Shown here: positions 54,142 through 62,277 of the stretch, piece by piece
Numbering within the stretch: the first letter of the stretch is position 1
Layout of the letters: every line of letters starts with the position of its first letter
From: Bacteroidales bacterium
Lineage (GTDB): Bacteria; Bacteroidota; Bacteroidia; Bacteroidales; Bacteroidaceae
Direction: 5' to 3'
NCBI GenBank assembly: GCA_015060905.1
Contig: SUXQ01000011.1
Location: 1 to 64,000 of the forward strand
Length of the DNA: 64,000 nt
Program-made: the position numbers and the translations under genes
Notes under the pieces: model-generated
The model's database searches: none
What the model was told of the DNA's origin: nothing
The model's input: the letters and a program-made list of their open reading frames with translations, nothing else

Positions 54142-54192
54142 TTATTTTACGGTTGCTGTGCCTTCAATTTCCATCAAAAGTTCGGGGCAGAA
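54142..54192 (-). pseudogene. C-terminal remnant of a RidA/chorismatase-like gene
   Basis: Minus strand reads FCPELLMEIEGTATVK followed by a stop. This matches the end of the protein at 45608-46702 (CRPELLVEIEGTAIAQL). Only about 16 codons remain; upstream of 54192 homology stops and the phosphoesterase gene follows. Together with the similar terminator this looks like the tail of a deleted paralogue. Confidence 0.72.
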
Positions 54193-54216
54193 TTTATTAA
54201 AAATTTGAAACTGTTA

Positions 54217-55203
54217 TTAGCTACTTGCGCTTCTTAGTGTAATAACGGTAATTTCGGGCTTTGCACCTACTCGGAAAGGGAACATAGTTTCGCCTAATCC
54301 TATGTTTACATAAAGATGTTGTTGCCCCTCTGTGTAGAGTCCCATATATTCTTTGTAGACGAAGCTGATGACCGACCAGCCGAAAAAGGTCGATTGCATG
54401 GCGTGTGTGTGCCCAGATAGGGTAAGGTCGATGTTTGTCTTTGGGAGTACTTCTTTGCGCCAATGGCTGGGGTCGTGTGTCAGCAGTATTTTGAATTTTC
54501 CCTCGGCTCCTTGCATGGCTTTGCCGAGGTTGCCATAGGACCTGAACTTGTGTTTCGACGAGGTATTTTCTACTCCTATTATGGAGATTGTATCTGTCTG
54601 TCCGTTGGCGTCTCTTGTGATATTTTTATTTTCGTTAAGCAGAATATTCCATCCGATGGCTCGCTGACGTTGTATTATTGCGTCGGCATCTTTTTTGCGT
54701 TGTTCTTCGCTTGGCCATTGGTTGTAGAAACTGTAATCGTGGTTGCCGAGGATGGAGTATACTCCGTCGGGGGCTTTTAGTCGGGCGAGGATTTTTTCGG
54801 TGCTGTCAAGTTCGGTGCTATTTTGCGTTACAAGGTCGCCGGTGAAGAGTATTGCGTCTGGTTGTTGCGAGTTTATTTTCTCGACTATTTTTGATAGTGT
54901 CTTTTCGCGACCGAGGAATGAGAGTAGGTGAAGGTCGGATATTTGTACTATTTTGTATCCGTCGAATGTTGCCGGCACATTTTCTGATACAATTTCTACG
55001 TTGTTTGTCTGTGTTTGGTTGCGCTCGATGAATGAGCCGTAGAGTAGTGCCAATGGTGGCAGCAACAGTATCCACAATCCTGCCTTGAAACTTTTCCAAA
55101 AGGGCTTGCCTGTGAGTTTTCTGATGGCTGCCACTATGGTTATCAGCAGTATAAGGGTGAGGGTTATTGCGAGTAGCAGTATCAAGGAAAATATAAGTTT
55201 CAT
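54217..55203 (-). CDS. Membrane-anchored calcineurin-like metallophosphoesterase
   Basis: 328 residues. Two N-terminal membrane helices (KLIFSLILLLAITLTLILLI and a second near 40-60), then the phosphoesterase domain with QISDLHLLSF, FTGDLVTQ, GNHDYSF, LTHDPSHW and LSGHTHAM, all five metal-ligand blocks. YkuE/YaeI-like enzymes act on envelope lipids or nucleotides. Substrate not deducible. Confidence 0.9.
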   Translation of the reverse strand: MKLIFSLILLLAITLTLILLITIVAAIRKLTGKPFWKSFKAGLWILLLPPLALLYGSFIERNQTQTNNVEIVSENVPATFDGYKIVQISDLHLLSFLGREKTLSKIVEKINSQQPDAILFTGDLVTQNSTELDSTEKILARLKAPDGVYSILGNHDYSFYNQWPSEEQRKKDADAIIQRQRAIGWNILLNENKNITRDANGQTDTISIIGVENTSSKHKFRSYGNLGKAMQGAEGKFKILLTHDPSHWRKEVLPKTNIDLTLSGHTHAMQSTFFGWSVISFVYKEYMGLYTEGQQHLYVNIGLGETMFPFRVGAKPEITVITLRSASS

Positions 55204-55295
55204 CTGTTTATTTGATTATCTTGCAAATTTCAGATTGCAAAGATACTATTGTTTGGTTGTTCTTTCGGGATTTTAAGATTTTTTATGGTTGTGTG

Positions 55296-55922
55296 TTAGT
55301 AGTTGAAAAATAACAGATATTCTCCACGGGCGTGCAGGGTTACTGTGTCGTCGGTACATTCGTTCAGTGTGCCTTGCCACCAATTTGTAAAGTCGTAGAT
55401 AGGGTAGCGCAGCCCTTCGGCTCTTAGTGATTTTGCTGTGATGCTGAAGATTGACAGTTGTTGCCCTTTGCGGCATTTGTGGGTGGTGGTGCCGTTGCAT
55501 GGGACAAATAGTCCATAGTTGGTAAAGGAGTATACTTCTACTCCGCTGCGTGCATATTCGATGAGCAGGCTGATGTTGCCTATTGTGTGGTCCTCGCGTC
55601 GGCCTGTGGCACCTACGATGGCTATTCGGCGTTTGCCTTGTGAGACGAGGAAACGCACTGCTTTTGTTTGGTCGTTGCTTTCTTGCTCGTTTACAATGTG
55701 CAGTATGTGGGCGTATTTCTCGCGGTTGTCGGGGCTTATGGAGTCGCCGTCGCCCACAATGGCGTCGGGGGTGTTTCCCCGGGCAATGTAACGGTCGGCG
55801 GCACCGTCGCAACATACGACGTATTTTGCGTTGCGCAGTATGGCAAGCGGCTGTGTGGCTGTGGGGTAGTCGCCTGCGGCGAGTATTACTGCGTCGAATG
55901 TGTAGTCGTGTGTATTATTCAT
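55296..55922 (-). CDS. Thiamine pyrophosphokinase
   Basis: Makes thiamine diphosphate from thiamine and ATP. 208 residues: KYVVCCDGAADRYIARG, DAIVGDGDSIS, NDQTKAVRFL and GATGRREDHTIGN motifs. Third gene of the TPP-riboswitch operon; its start overlaps the pnuT stop by 8 bases. Confidence 0.93.
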   Translation of the reverse strand: MNNTHDYTFDAVILAAGDYPTATQPLAILRNAKYVVCCDGAADRYIARGNTPDAIVGDGDSISPDNREKYAHILHIVNEQESNDQTKAVRFLVSQGKRRIAIVGATGRREDHTIGNISLLIEYARSGVEVYSFTNYGLFVPCNGTTTHKCRKGQQLSIFSITAKSLRAEGLRYPIYDFTNWWQGTLNECTDDTVTLHARGEYLLFFNY

Positions 55923-56490
55923 TATGCATCATTTTTTTCCATTTGCGGTAGCCAAAGATAGCTATTATTGCATAAACAGCATAGAGGGCTGCGGTAAAAT
56001 ATAGTTCTTTGTGTATGTATAGTGCGCTGCTTGCAACATCGACAATGCACCACACCCACCATTGTTCAATGTATTTGCGGGCGAGCATCCACATTCCTAT
56101 AATGCTCAGCGCGGTGGTGAACGAGTCGGCAATGGGTACGGTGCTGTCGGTGTAATTTATCAGAATATATGTGATGAACAGTTGGGCGGCAATGTATGCG
56201 GCAACTATGCGCGGCCACGCGCGTTTGGGGGCGTGACTGATGGGCAGTTCTCCGCTTTTTTTCTTCTTGCCGGATAGTGTGAAGCCTGTCTTCCACACTA
56301 TCCATCCGTAGAGTGCAATGAGCAGATAGTAGATGTTTATGCCAAAGTCGGCGTACAGCCCTGCATCGTAGTAGATGAATATGTATATTGCGGGCATTAT
56401 TATGCCTGCTATCCACAGATAGATGCTGGCGCGATATTCGAGCCACAGGTAGATTATTCCTACCGCCGTTCCCAAAAGTTCAAGTGTCAT
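55915..56490 (-). CDS. pnuT: PnuC-family thiamine transporter (PnuT)
   Basis: 191 residues with six to seven membrane helices; WYG-type motifs (WLEYRASIYLWIAG, YGWIVWKTG, YIEQWWVWCIVDVASSALY) mark the PnuC/PnuT family. PnuC members move nicotinamide riboside, but the gene lies between a TonB receptor and thiamine pyrophosphokinase behind a TPP riboswitch, so thiamine is the likely substrate. Confidence 0.92.
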   Translation of the reverse strand: MTLELLGTAVGIIYLWLEYRASIYLWIAGIIMPAIYIFIYYDAGLYADFGINIYYLLIALYGWIVWKTGFTLSGKKKKSGELPISHAPKRAWPRIVAAYIAAQLFITYILINYTDSTVPIADSFTTALSIIGMWMLARKYIEQWWVWCIVDVASSALYIHKELYFTAALYAVYAIIAIFGYRKWKKMMHNE

Positions 56491-56493
56491 ATT

Positions 56494-58725
56494 TTAAAAA
56501 TCTATGCTCAGGTGTCCTAAAATGTTTGTGCCTGCTTGTGCTGCGTATCCTGCGTAATTGTAGCGGTGGCGTGTGCCGCCCTCGTCGGTGTAGTATCCGC
56601 TGCCTGCGTAGCCGTTGCTCTCGTACTCTTCGTCGAAGAGGTTGTATATTGTTGCTCCTACGGTGATGCTTTTTGTCTTTGGCAGTTTGAATGTGTAGGT
56701 CAGCGACAGATTGCTCACAAAGTATGCGTCGAGGCGGTGCTCTTCCTGCTCGACATTGCTCATATATTGCTTGCTAACATAGCTTGATTGCAGCGATGCT
56801 TCGAGGCCTTTCAGACGGTACGAGAATGTGTTGTTTACGATAATGTCGGGCGAGAATGAGAGGCGTGTGCTGCCGTGGTTAATCTCCCAACGTTCGTAAG
56901 TGTTGTCGTCGTAAAGTACTTCGGTGAAATTCTTTATGCGGTTGCGGCTGAGGGTGGCGTTTGCGTCCCAACTGAAGCCCGAGGGTAGTTTCACGCCTGC
57001 CATAAGCTCGATGCCCGCACGGTAGCTGTCGGGGATATTGGCGGCAAGCGGCTCGCCTATTTCGTTAAGCTCGCCTGTAAGCACAAGCTGGTCTTTGTAG
57101 TCCATATAATATATGTTTGCGCCTGCGTGCATGTGGTCGTTGGCGTATGTGTAGCCAAACTCGTAGTCGATGAGTTTTTCGGCGGTGGGGTGTTCGTCGA
57201 GCTTGCCGTCGGTGTAGTTGTTGCGTGTGGGTTCTTTGTGCGCCACGCTTGCCGAGGCGAACAGTCGGTTGTTGCTGTCAATCTGCCACGATGCTCCAGC
57301 CTTGGGGTTGAAAAAGTTGAATTTCTCGTCGATGGCGAGTGTTTGCAGGCTGCCGGTTGCGTCGTTCCATTTGTCGTTGCAACCGTCTATCTTGTAGCCT
57401 ATGTGACGATATTGAAGGTCGGCGTATATGTTTAGGTTGTTTGTCAGACGATAGTCGCCTTTAAGATAGATGTTCGCGTCGTTCTTTGCGCCTGTGTTGC
57501 GGTAATATTCGTGGTCGGGGATAAGGTCGCCAATGTAATTTTTGACCCACAGTACCTTCCCGAAATGTTTACCGTAGTATCTGTTGGCTCCGCCACCCAG
57601 CGAGGCACTCAGACGCTCGTCCTTATAGTTGAGCGAGAAGATTGCTCCGCCAAAATGGTTGTCCATTGCTTTGCGGCGTATAAGGTCGCTTTTTTTTATT
57701 TCTTCGCCGTTGAGGGAATATGGTTGCAGGGCATACTCAATAAGTTTGCGATTGCCTTTGTACTCTTGATAGTAACCGTCGCCTTTTGTGTAGTGCAGTC
57801 CTGTGTTTATGCTCCACGCCTCGCTGAAGTGATGGTCGAGCAGCAGTTGCCAATTTTTTTGCGTGTAGTTGTCTGTCTGCCCATCATAGTAGTGTGCTTT
57901 TCCGTTGCTGTCGGTGAACATGTATCCGCAACTGTTGTAACGGCGTCCATACTGCTGCATTTCTTCCTTGCTTGCGTAGTTCCACGCATGGTAGGTCTGC
58001 TCTTCTCCGGCGAAATTTATTAGTCGGACGGTGGTGTTGCCGCTGTAATATGCTCCCTGAATGTAATATGAGTTTAGGTTGCTCGATGCGCGGTCGATGT
58101 ATCCGTCGCTGCCTATGTTTGATAGTCGGACGTCGAAAGCCCAATGCTCCGATAGTAGTCCTGTGCCGGCGCGCAGTGTCTCTTTGTGTGTGCCGAAAGA
58201 GCCTGCCGAACCGCTGAATCCTGCGTAGGGCTGTGTGTTAAATTCGCTTGTCTGCATGTTGATGCTTGCGCCGAATGCTCCCGCGCCGTTGGTGGATGTT
58301 CCTGCTCCGCGCTGAATCTGCACGTCTTTTACCGACGATGCAAGGTCGGGGATATTTACCCAAAAGACTGTGTGGCTCTCGGCGTCGTTTACGGGAATGC
58401 CGTTGGCTGTCACGTTTATGCGTGTGGCGTCTGTGCCGCGTATGCGCAGGCTTGTGTAGCCTATTCCTGCTCCCGCGTCGCTTGTTACTACCGCGCTCGG
58501 CGTCATTTTTACAAGGTAAGGAAAGTCTACTCCCGTATTTTGCTTTTTAAGCTCTTCGCGGCCTATGTTCGTGTAGGCAACGGGGGTAGTCTTTGTCGCG
58601 CGTATCGACATTATTTCCACTTCCTGCAAACTGTTGTGCAGGCTGTCTTTCGCTCCCTCTTGTGCATTGAGCAACGAGGGCAGGGTTGCAATCAGAAGGC
58701 AACCGAGCAATGTTCTTTTTTTCAT
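56494..58725 (-). CDS. TonB-dependent outer-membrane receptor (thiamine uptake)
   Basis: 743 residues from 58725 (MKKRTLLGCLLIATLPSLLN signal); an in-frame ATG at 58737 is less likely. Plug domain about 40-160 (RIRGTDATRINVTANGIPVN, then VKDVQIQRGAGTSTNGAGAF) and a 22-strand barrel. A TonB box-like segment is not clear. First gene after the TPP riboswitch and three bases before pnuT, so it likely imports thiamine or its phosphates. Confidence 0.93.
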   Translation of the reverse strand: MKKRTLLGCLLIATLPSLLNAQEGAKDSLHNSLQEVEIMSIRATKTTPVAYTNIGREELKKQNTGVDFPYLVKMTPSAVVTSDAGAGIGYTSLRIRGTDATRINVTANGIPVNDAESHTVFWVNIPDLASSVKDVQIQRGAGTSTNGAGAFGASINMQTSEFNTQPYAGFSGSAGSFGTHKETLRAGTGLLSEHWAFDVRLSNIGSDGYIDRASSNLNSYYIQGAYYSGNTTVRLINFAGEEQTYHAWNYASKEEMQQYGRRYNSCGYMFTDSNGKAHYYDGQTDNYTQKNWQLLLDHHFSEAWSINTGLHYTKGDGYYQEYKGNRKLIEYALQPYSLNGEEIKKSDLIRRKAMDNHFGGAIFSLNYKDERLSASLGGGANRYYGKHFGKVLWVKNYIGDLIPDHEYYRNTGAKNDANIYLKGDYRLTNNLNIYADLQYRHIGYKIDGCNDKWNDATGSLQTLAIDEKFNFFNPKAGASWQIDSNNRLFASASVAHKEPTRNNYTDGKLDEHPTAEKLIDYEFGYTYANDHMHAGANIYYMDYKDQLVLTGELNEIGEPLAANIPDSYRAGIELMAGVKLPSGFSWDANATLSRNRIKNFTEVLYDDNTYERWEINHGSTRLSFSPDIIVNNTFSYRLKGLEASLQSSYVSKQYMSNVEQEEHRLDAYFVSNLSLTYTFKLPKTKSITVGATIYNLFDEEYESNGYAGSGYYTDEGGTRHRYNYAGYAAQAGTNILGHLSIDF

Positions 58726-58841
58726 TGCAATTTCCAATTTTTGTGGAGAATGGGGTAAAAAAATAAATCCTCCATGCTCCGTTGTTAAACAGAAAATGGG
58801 GATTTTTCCTGCATTGCTTATATAAAAATTGGAATGTGTAT

Positions 58842-58921
58842 ATAAGCTCTTTCCTACGCCGGCATTACCCGGATCAGGTTCTTGGGTATGATCTCAGCCC
58901 ATGTTTTAAGGCACCCCTTAT
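58842..58921 (-). promoter_or_regulatory. TPP riboswitch (THI element)
   Basis: Minus strand carries the diagnostic pieces in order: GGGGTGCC, GGGCTGAGATCATACCC, GAACCTGATCCGGGTAATGC, CGGCGTAGGAAAG. P1 can form between 58917-58921 and 58842-58846 (ATAAG with CTTAT). The same 3' P1 strand can pair instead in a 9-base-pair hairpin (58816-58824 with 58839-58847), giving two exclusive states as expected for an expression platform. Confidence 0.97.
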
Positions 58922-58934
58922 TTGAAATCTGTGG

Positions 58935-58964
58935 CAAAGATAGTGCTAATTTTCTTATTGGCAA
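58935..58964 (-). promoter_or_regulatory. Promoter of the thiamine uptake operon
   Basis: TTG (58962-58964), 19-base spacer, TATCTTTG (58935-58942). Transcription would begin near 58929, just before the riboswitch aptamer. Confidence 0.85.
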
Positions 58965-59009
58965 AATGAATTTTAAATTTGCTTTATTTGTGGATTTTAT
59001 TTTACACTT

Positions 59010-59040
59010 TTGGTCGCTTGCCAAACAAATGTTACATTTG
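59010..59040 (+). promoter_or_regulatory. Promoter of the thioredoxin-like gene
   Basis: TTG (59010-59012), 20-base spacer, TACATTTG (59033-59040). Leader of about 58 bases to the ATG at 59104. Confidence 0.75.
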
Positions 59041-59103
59041 CAGATGTTATTATTGTTGAACATAGTTGTTACATTCTATGTTTCTATTAAAATATTCGTT
59101 TTT

Positions 59104-59565
59104 ATGAGAAGATTTGCAATTTTTTTGTTTCTGCTGGCGGTGGTTTCTGTTTTTTGCTGTGACGTTGCTGCGCAGAGTACCCGCACTAACATTGAGAGTA
59201 AGACTATAAGGTTGGATAAGGCTGCCTTTCTTAAGAAGGTGGTGAATTTTGAAAAGTCGCCTGCTGTGTGGAATTATCTGGGCGATAAGCCTGCGGTTAT
59301 CGATTTTTATGCCGATTGGTGCGGCCCTTGCCGTCGCCTTGCGCCTGTGCTTGATGAACTTGCGGCCGAGTATGCGGGGAAGGTTTACGTTTATAAGGTT
59401 AATGTTGATAAAGAGAAAGAGATTGCCGAGGCTTTTGGAATAACCTCTCTGCCGACTATTGTATTTGTGCCGGTGAAGGGTAATCCCAGCGCAGGTACGG
59501 GGTTTTTGCCAAAAGAGACGCTGCGCAGTGCAATTAATGACCTTCTTAAAGAAAAGAAGAAGTAA
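59104..59565 (+). CDS. Exported thioredoxin-fold protein
   Basis: 153 residues: signal peptide (RRFAIFLFLLAVVSVFCCDV ... AAQ), then a compact thioredoxin domain with FYADWCGPCRRLAPVL and the cis-Pro segment ITSLPTIVFVP. Likely a periplasmic thiol-disulfide reductase or carrier. The start at 59104 is set by the signal peptide and the promoter; longer in-frame versions run into the riboswitch of the divergent operon. Followed by a terminator. Confidence 0.92.
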   Translation: MRRFAIFLFLLAVVSVFCCDVAAQSTRTNIESKTIRLDKAAFLKKVVNFEKSPAVWNYLGDKPAVIDFYADWCGPCRRLAPVLDELAAEYAGKVYVYKVNVDKEKEIAEAFGITSLPTIVFVPVKGNPSAGTGFLPKETLRSAINDLLKEKKK

Positions 59566-59625
59566 GACGTTTTTTTAATTTATCTCCTTGATTTTTAAAC
59601 AGTTTCTAATTACTCTTTGTGAGTG

Positions 59626-59669
59626 CAATAAAAATGTGCTGCGAGCATGCTCGCAGCACATTTTTATTG
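59626..59669. terminator. Perfect palindromic terminator, thioredoxin / Spy-like genes
   Basis: 22-base-pair arms with no unpaired centre (59626-59669), GC-rich middle, A/T ends. Bidirectional between convergent genes. Confidence 0.92.
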
Positions 59670-59682
59670 AGTAACTTTCCTT

Positions 59683-60141
59683 TTATTTACTATCTTTTTT
59701 CTGTTGGTCGCGTGCCATGTTTTTTATCATTTCTCGTTGGAAGCGGTCCTCGGCACGTTGTACATCTAAAATTTTTTGAGCGGGTATTATCTTTAAATAT
59801 TTTTCAATGTAGCTTTTTTCCAATTGTGCAATCTTTATTTTTGCATCGGCCATTTCATTTACTAATTTGTTGCATTCTTCGGCGGTTAATTTTTGTCCGC
59901 GCTCTTTTTTTACTTTTTTTCGTGCTTCTCTGTTAATGTTCCATTTGCTTTTTTGAAGTTCAAAAAACAAGGGAAAGAATTTTTCGGCCTCTTCGGGGGT
60001 TAGTTTGGCGTGCTTTGTTATAAACTCTTTTTGTCGTTTGCAATATTCTTCGTGTGAGAAGTGTTTCTTTGGCTGTGGCTGTGCCATGATAATGGTTGCC
60101 GAACAACAGAGTATAGCTAATATGAGTAGAATTTTTTTCAT
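59683..60141 (-). CDS. Spy/CpxP-like periplasmic protein
   Basis: 152 residues: signal peptide (KKILLILAILCCSATIIMA) then an all-helical, highly charged domain (LTPEEAEKFFPLFFELQKSK, EKYLKIIPAQKILDVQRAED). This is the Bacteroidota counterpart of Spy/CpxP-type periplasmic chaperones or metal-stress proteins. Five bases after the anti-sigma-like gene in a sigma-controlled operon, consistent with a stress effector or feedback role. Confidence 0.8.
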   Translation of the reverse strand: MKKILLILAILCCSATIIMAQPQPKKHFSHEEYCKRQKEFITKHAKLTPEEAEKFFPLFFELQKSKWNINREARKKVKKERGQKLTAEECNKLVNEMADAKIKIAQLEKSYIEKYLKIIPAQKILDVQRAEDRFQREMIKNMARDQQKKDSK

Positions 60142-60145
60142 GTTC

Positions 60146-60487
60146 TTAGAAGTTTATGTCGCTGTTTGTTAAATAACAATATACGTTGTAGTCGTCTATG
60201 GTGTAACTGTCGAAAATAGTTTCTATTATTTCATTATTTTCGGCTTCTGTTATTGTTGTTTCGTTGCTCTCATGCTGGTAAAGTGCTGTTATTCCCATTG
60301 TAAGCATTATGACTATTGCGGCTGCGTAGCTCCAACGACGAATTTTGTTTATGGGCAACTGTTTGATACGGGGCTGTGTGGCAATTTCTTTTTGGGGAAG
60401 TTGCTGCATCAAATTCCTGTGAAACTCCTCGAAGTAATTGTCGGGGAGTGTAAAGGGGTTGCTTATTTTACCTTTTTTTTCTTTCAT
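60146..60487 (-). CDS. Single-pass membrane protein, probable anti-sigma factor
   Basis: 113 residues. N-terminal FTLPDNYFEEFHRNLMQQLP, common in proteins paired with Bacteroidota ECF factors, one membrane helix (SYAAAIVIMLTMGITALY), acidic periplasmic tail. Position between the sigma gene (49-base gap) and the Spy-like gene supports an anti-sigma role; no classic zinc motif is present. Confidence 0.75.
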   Translation of the reverse strand: MKEKKGKISNPFTLPDNYFEEFHRNLMQQLPQKEIATQPRIKQLPINKIRRWSYAAAIVIMLTMGITALYQHESNETTITEAENNEIIETIFDSYTIDDYNVYCYLTNSDINF

Positions 60488-60536
60488 GGTGTCCTTGATA
60501 GGATTTACTTCTTTGACTTATTTGTATTTAAAAGGT

Positions 60537-61091
60537 TTAATCCTTTTCTTTTAAAATTTCTTCTATTTTTTTTACGGCTATGTGGTACGAGGCTTTCAAG
60601 GCTCCTACGCTTGTTCCCAATATTTCTGATATTTCTTCGTATTTCATCTCTTCGTAGTACTTCATGTTGAATACCATGCGTTGCTTGGGGGGCAGTTTCT
60701 GAAGTGCTTCTTGAAATGTTGCTTCGGCTTTGTCGCCGTTGAAGTATGTGTCGCTCTCGAGCTGTTCCACTACCGAGGCTTCGGGCGAGTCTATGGGTAT
60801 TAATTGTTGGCGTTTGCTCAGGAATGTGAGTGTTTCGTTTATGGCTATTTTGTATAGCCATGTGGATAACTGTGAGTCGCCGCGAAAGGTGTCGATGTTT
60901 GTCCATGCTTTTACGAATGTATTCTGCATAAGGTCGTTGGTATCATCGTGCGAGAGTACCATGCGGCGTATGTGCCAATATAATTGCTCGCTGTATTGTT
61001 TCACTATTTTGGAGAAAGCTGCTTTTTGCATTGAGGGCTGTTTAAGCTCTTGCAAAATGGTTTTTTCGTCGAATTTGTTTTTTGTTTGCAT
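60537..61091 (-). CDS. ECF-family RNA polymerase sigma factor (second)
   Basis: 184 residues. Region 2 (LYWHIRRMVLSHDDTNDLMQ, NTFVKAWTNIDTFRGDSQLS, TWLYKIAINE) and region 4 (KLPPKQRMVFNMKYYEEMKY, EEISEILGTSVGALKASYHI). Heads a sigma/anti-sigma/Spy-like operon and has an upstream site resembling the ECF promoter of the other sigma gene in this window. Confidence 0.94.
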   Translation of the reverse strand: MQTKNKFDEKTILQELKQPSMQKAAFSKIVKQYSEQLYWHIRRMVLSHDDTNDLMQNTFVKAWTNIDTFRGDSQLSTWLYKIAINETLTFLSKRQQLIPIDSPEASVVEQLESDTYFNGDKAEATFQEALQKLPPKQRMVFNMKYYEEMKYEEISEILGTSVGALKASYHIAVKKIEEILKEKD

Positions 61092-61124
61092 TGCGTGCTT
61101 TCTCTTTGTAGTGTTTCTGGCTTT

Positions 61125-61156
61125 TTATTGGACGTTTTTTGCGGTAAAAGGTTTAA
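61125..61156 (-). promoter_or_regulatory. ECF-type promoter before the second sigma gene
   Basis: Minus strand: TTAAACC (61150-61156), 15 bases, CGTCCAATA (61126-61134). Same spacing and near-identical cores to the divergent promoters at 53515-53620 (AACC-N15-CGTC). The leader is about 30 bases. Confidence 0.62.
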
Positions 61157-61163
61157 ATTGGGG

Positions 61164-62081
61164 CTATTCTATTTTGAATGTTTTATTTTCTTTGGCCAGA
61201 TAGGTGTGTGGGAATATTTCGCATGCTTCGGCGAGGAGTTGTGTCTCGTCGTCGTATCGCGATGAGAAGTGTCCGATGATGAGTTTTTTTACTTCTGCTT
61301 CGCGGGCTGTTGTTGCTGCTTGTCGGGCGGTGCTGTGAAAGGTTTCTTTGGCTCTTCCCTTTTCTTTGTCGGCAAAGGTTGCTTCGTGGTACAAAAGGTC
61401 TATGCCTTTGATTTTTTCTATTATTCCGGGGCAGGGGGCTGTGTCCGAGCAGTATGCGTAGCTGCGTGAACGGGTGGGTGGGGTTGTCAGTCGCTCGTTG
61501 GGGATTATTTCTCCGTCGGGGGTGACGTAGTCCTCGCCCTCTCGCAATTTGGGACGTGCGTAGGTGGGGATGTTGTAAAACTCGAGCATTCCCGGCTTTA
61601 TGTGTCTCTTCTTGGGTTTTTCGCTTATGAGGAATCCGCAGCAGGGGATTCTGTGGTTGAGCGGAAGGGTTTCTACTGTTATTGCTTTATTTTCGAAGAT
61701 TACTTTCTGTTCGTCGGGGTTAATGTCGTGCAGTATTACTTCGTATTCCATGCCTTTACAGAAAAACTCGAGCTGTGGGGTCAGAAGGGTGCGCAGCATG
61801 GGGTGGGCGTATATGTGCAGGGGCATTTTGCGTCCTAAAAGCCCGAATGTAGATATCATGCCTATAAGCCCGAAGCAGTGGTCGCCGTGAAGATGGGTGA
61901 TAAAGACGTGGTTGATGCGTGCAAAGTGTTGGTGCGATTTTCTTATTTGCAGTTGTGTGCCTTCGCCGCAATCTATCATCAGTAGTTCGTTGCCTATTCT
62001 TATTATTTGCGAACTTGAATTGTGGCGCATTGTGGGTAGTGCCGAGCCGCATCCTAATATATGTACTTCGAATTGTTCCAT
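61164..62081 (-). CDS. rnz: Ribonuclease Z
   Basis: Metallo-beta-lactamase-fold endonuclease that cuts tRNA 3' trailers. 305 residues: VHILGCGSALPTMRHNSSSQ start, metal motif THLHGDHCFG (His63, His65, Asp67, His68), the flexible-arm region, LLYHEATF (Asp replaced in type), and C-terminal IIGHFSSRY. Normal length. Confidence 0.95.
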   Translation of the reverse strand: MEQFEVHILGCGSALPTMRHNSSSQIIRIGNELLMIDCGEGTQLQIRKSHQHFARINHVFITHLHGDHCFGLIGMISTFGLLGRKMPLHIYAHPMLRTLLTPQLEFFCKGMEYEVILHDINPDEQKVIFENKAITVETLPLNHRIPCCGFLISEKPKKRHIKPGMLEFYNIPTYARPKLREGEDYVTPDGEIIPNERLTTPPTRSRSYAYCSDTAPCPGIIEKIKGIDLLYHEATFADKEKGRAKETFHSTARQAATTAREAEVKKLIIGHFSSRYDDETQLLAEACEIFPHTYLAKENKTFKIE

Positions 62082-62101
62082 TTGTTACTTTGCATTTGTT
62101 G

Positions 62102-62109
62102 CAAAGGTA
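62102..62109 (-). promoter_or_regulatory. -7 element (TACCTTTG) of rnz
   Basis: TACCTTTG, about 20 bases before the rnz start; no good -33 seen. The stretch 62110-62241 shows nothing else. Confidence 0.5.
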
Positions 62110-62241
62110 ATGGTTTTTGACGGATTTTTAGAATAAAATGTTGTTGGCTAAAAGTGAAAAATTAATAGAGGGACAAATATAAGTTTTATTACGAAGTTAA
62201 ATAGGTTGAATTAATATATTTGAAAGATTTACAAAAAAGTT

Positions 62242-62271
62242 TTGCTATTAACATAAAAGTATATAATTTTG
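62242..62271 (+). promoter_or_regulatory. Consensus promoter with no adjacent protein gene
   Basis: TTG (62242-62244), exactly 19 bases, TAATTTTG (62264-62271). Transcription would start near 62278, some 330 bases before the next protein start, in front of a series of hairpins. Confidence 0.78.
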
Positions 62272-62277
62272 TAACAT

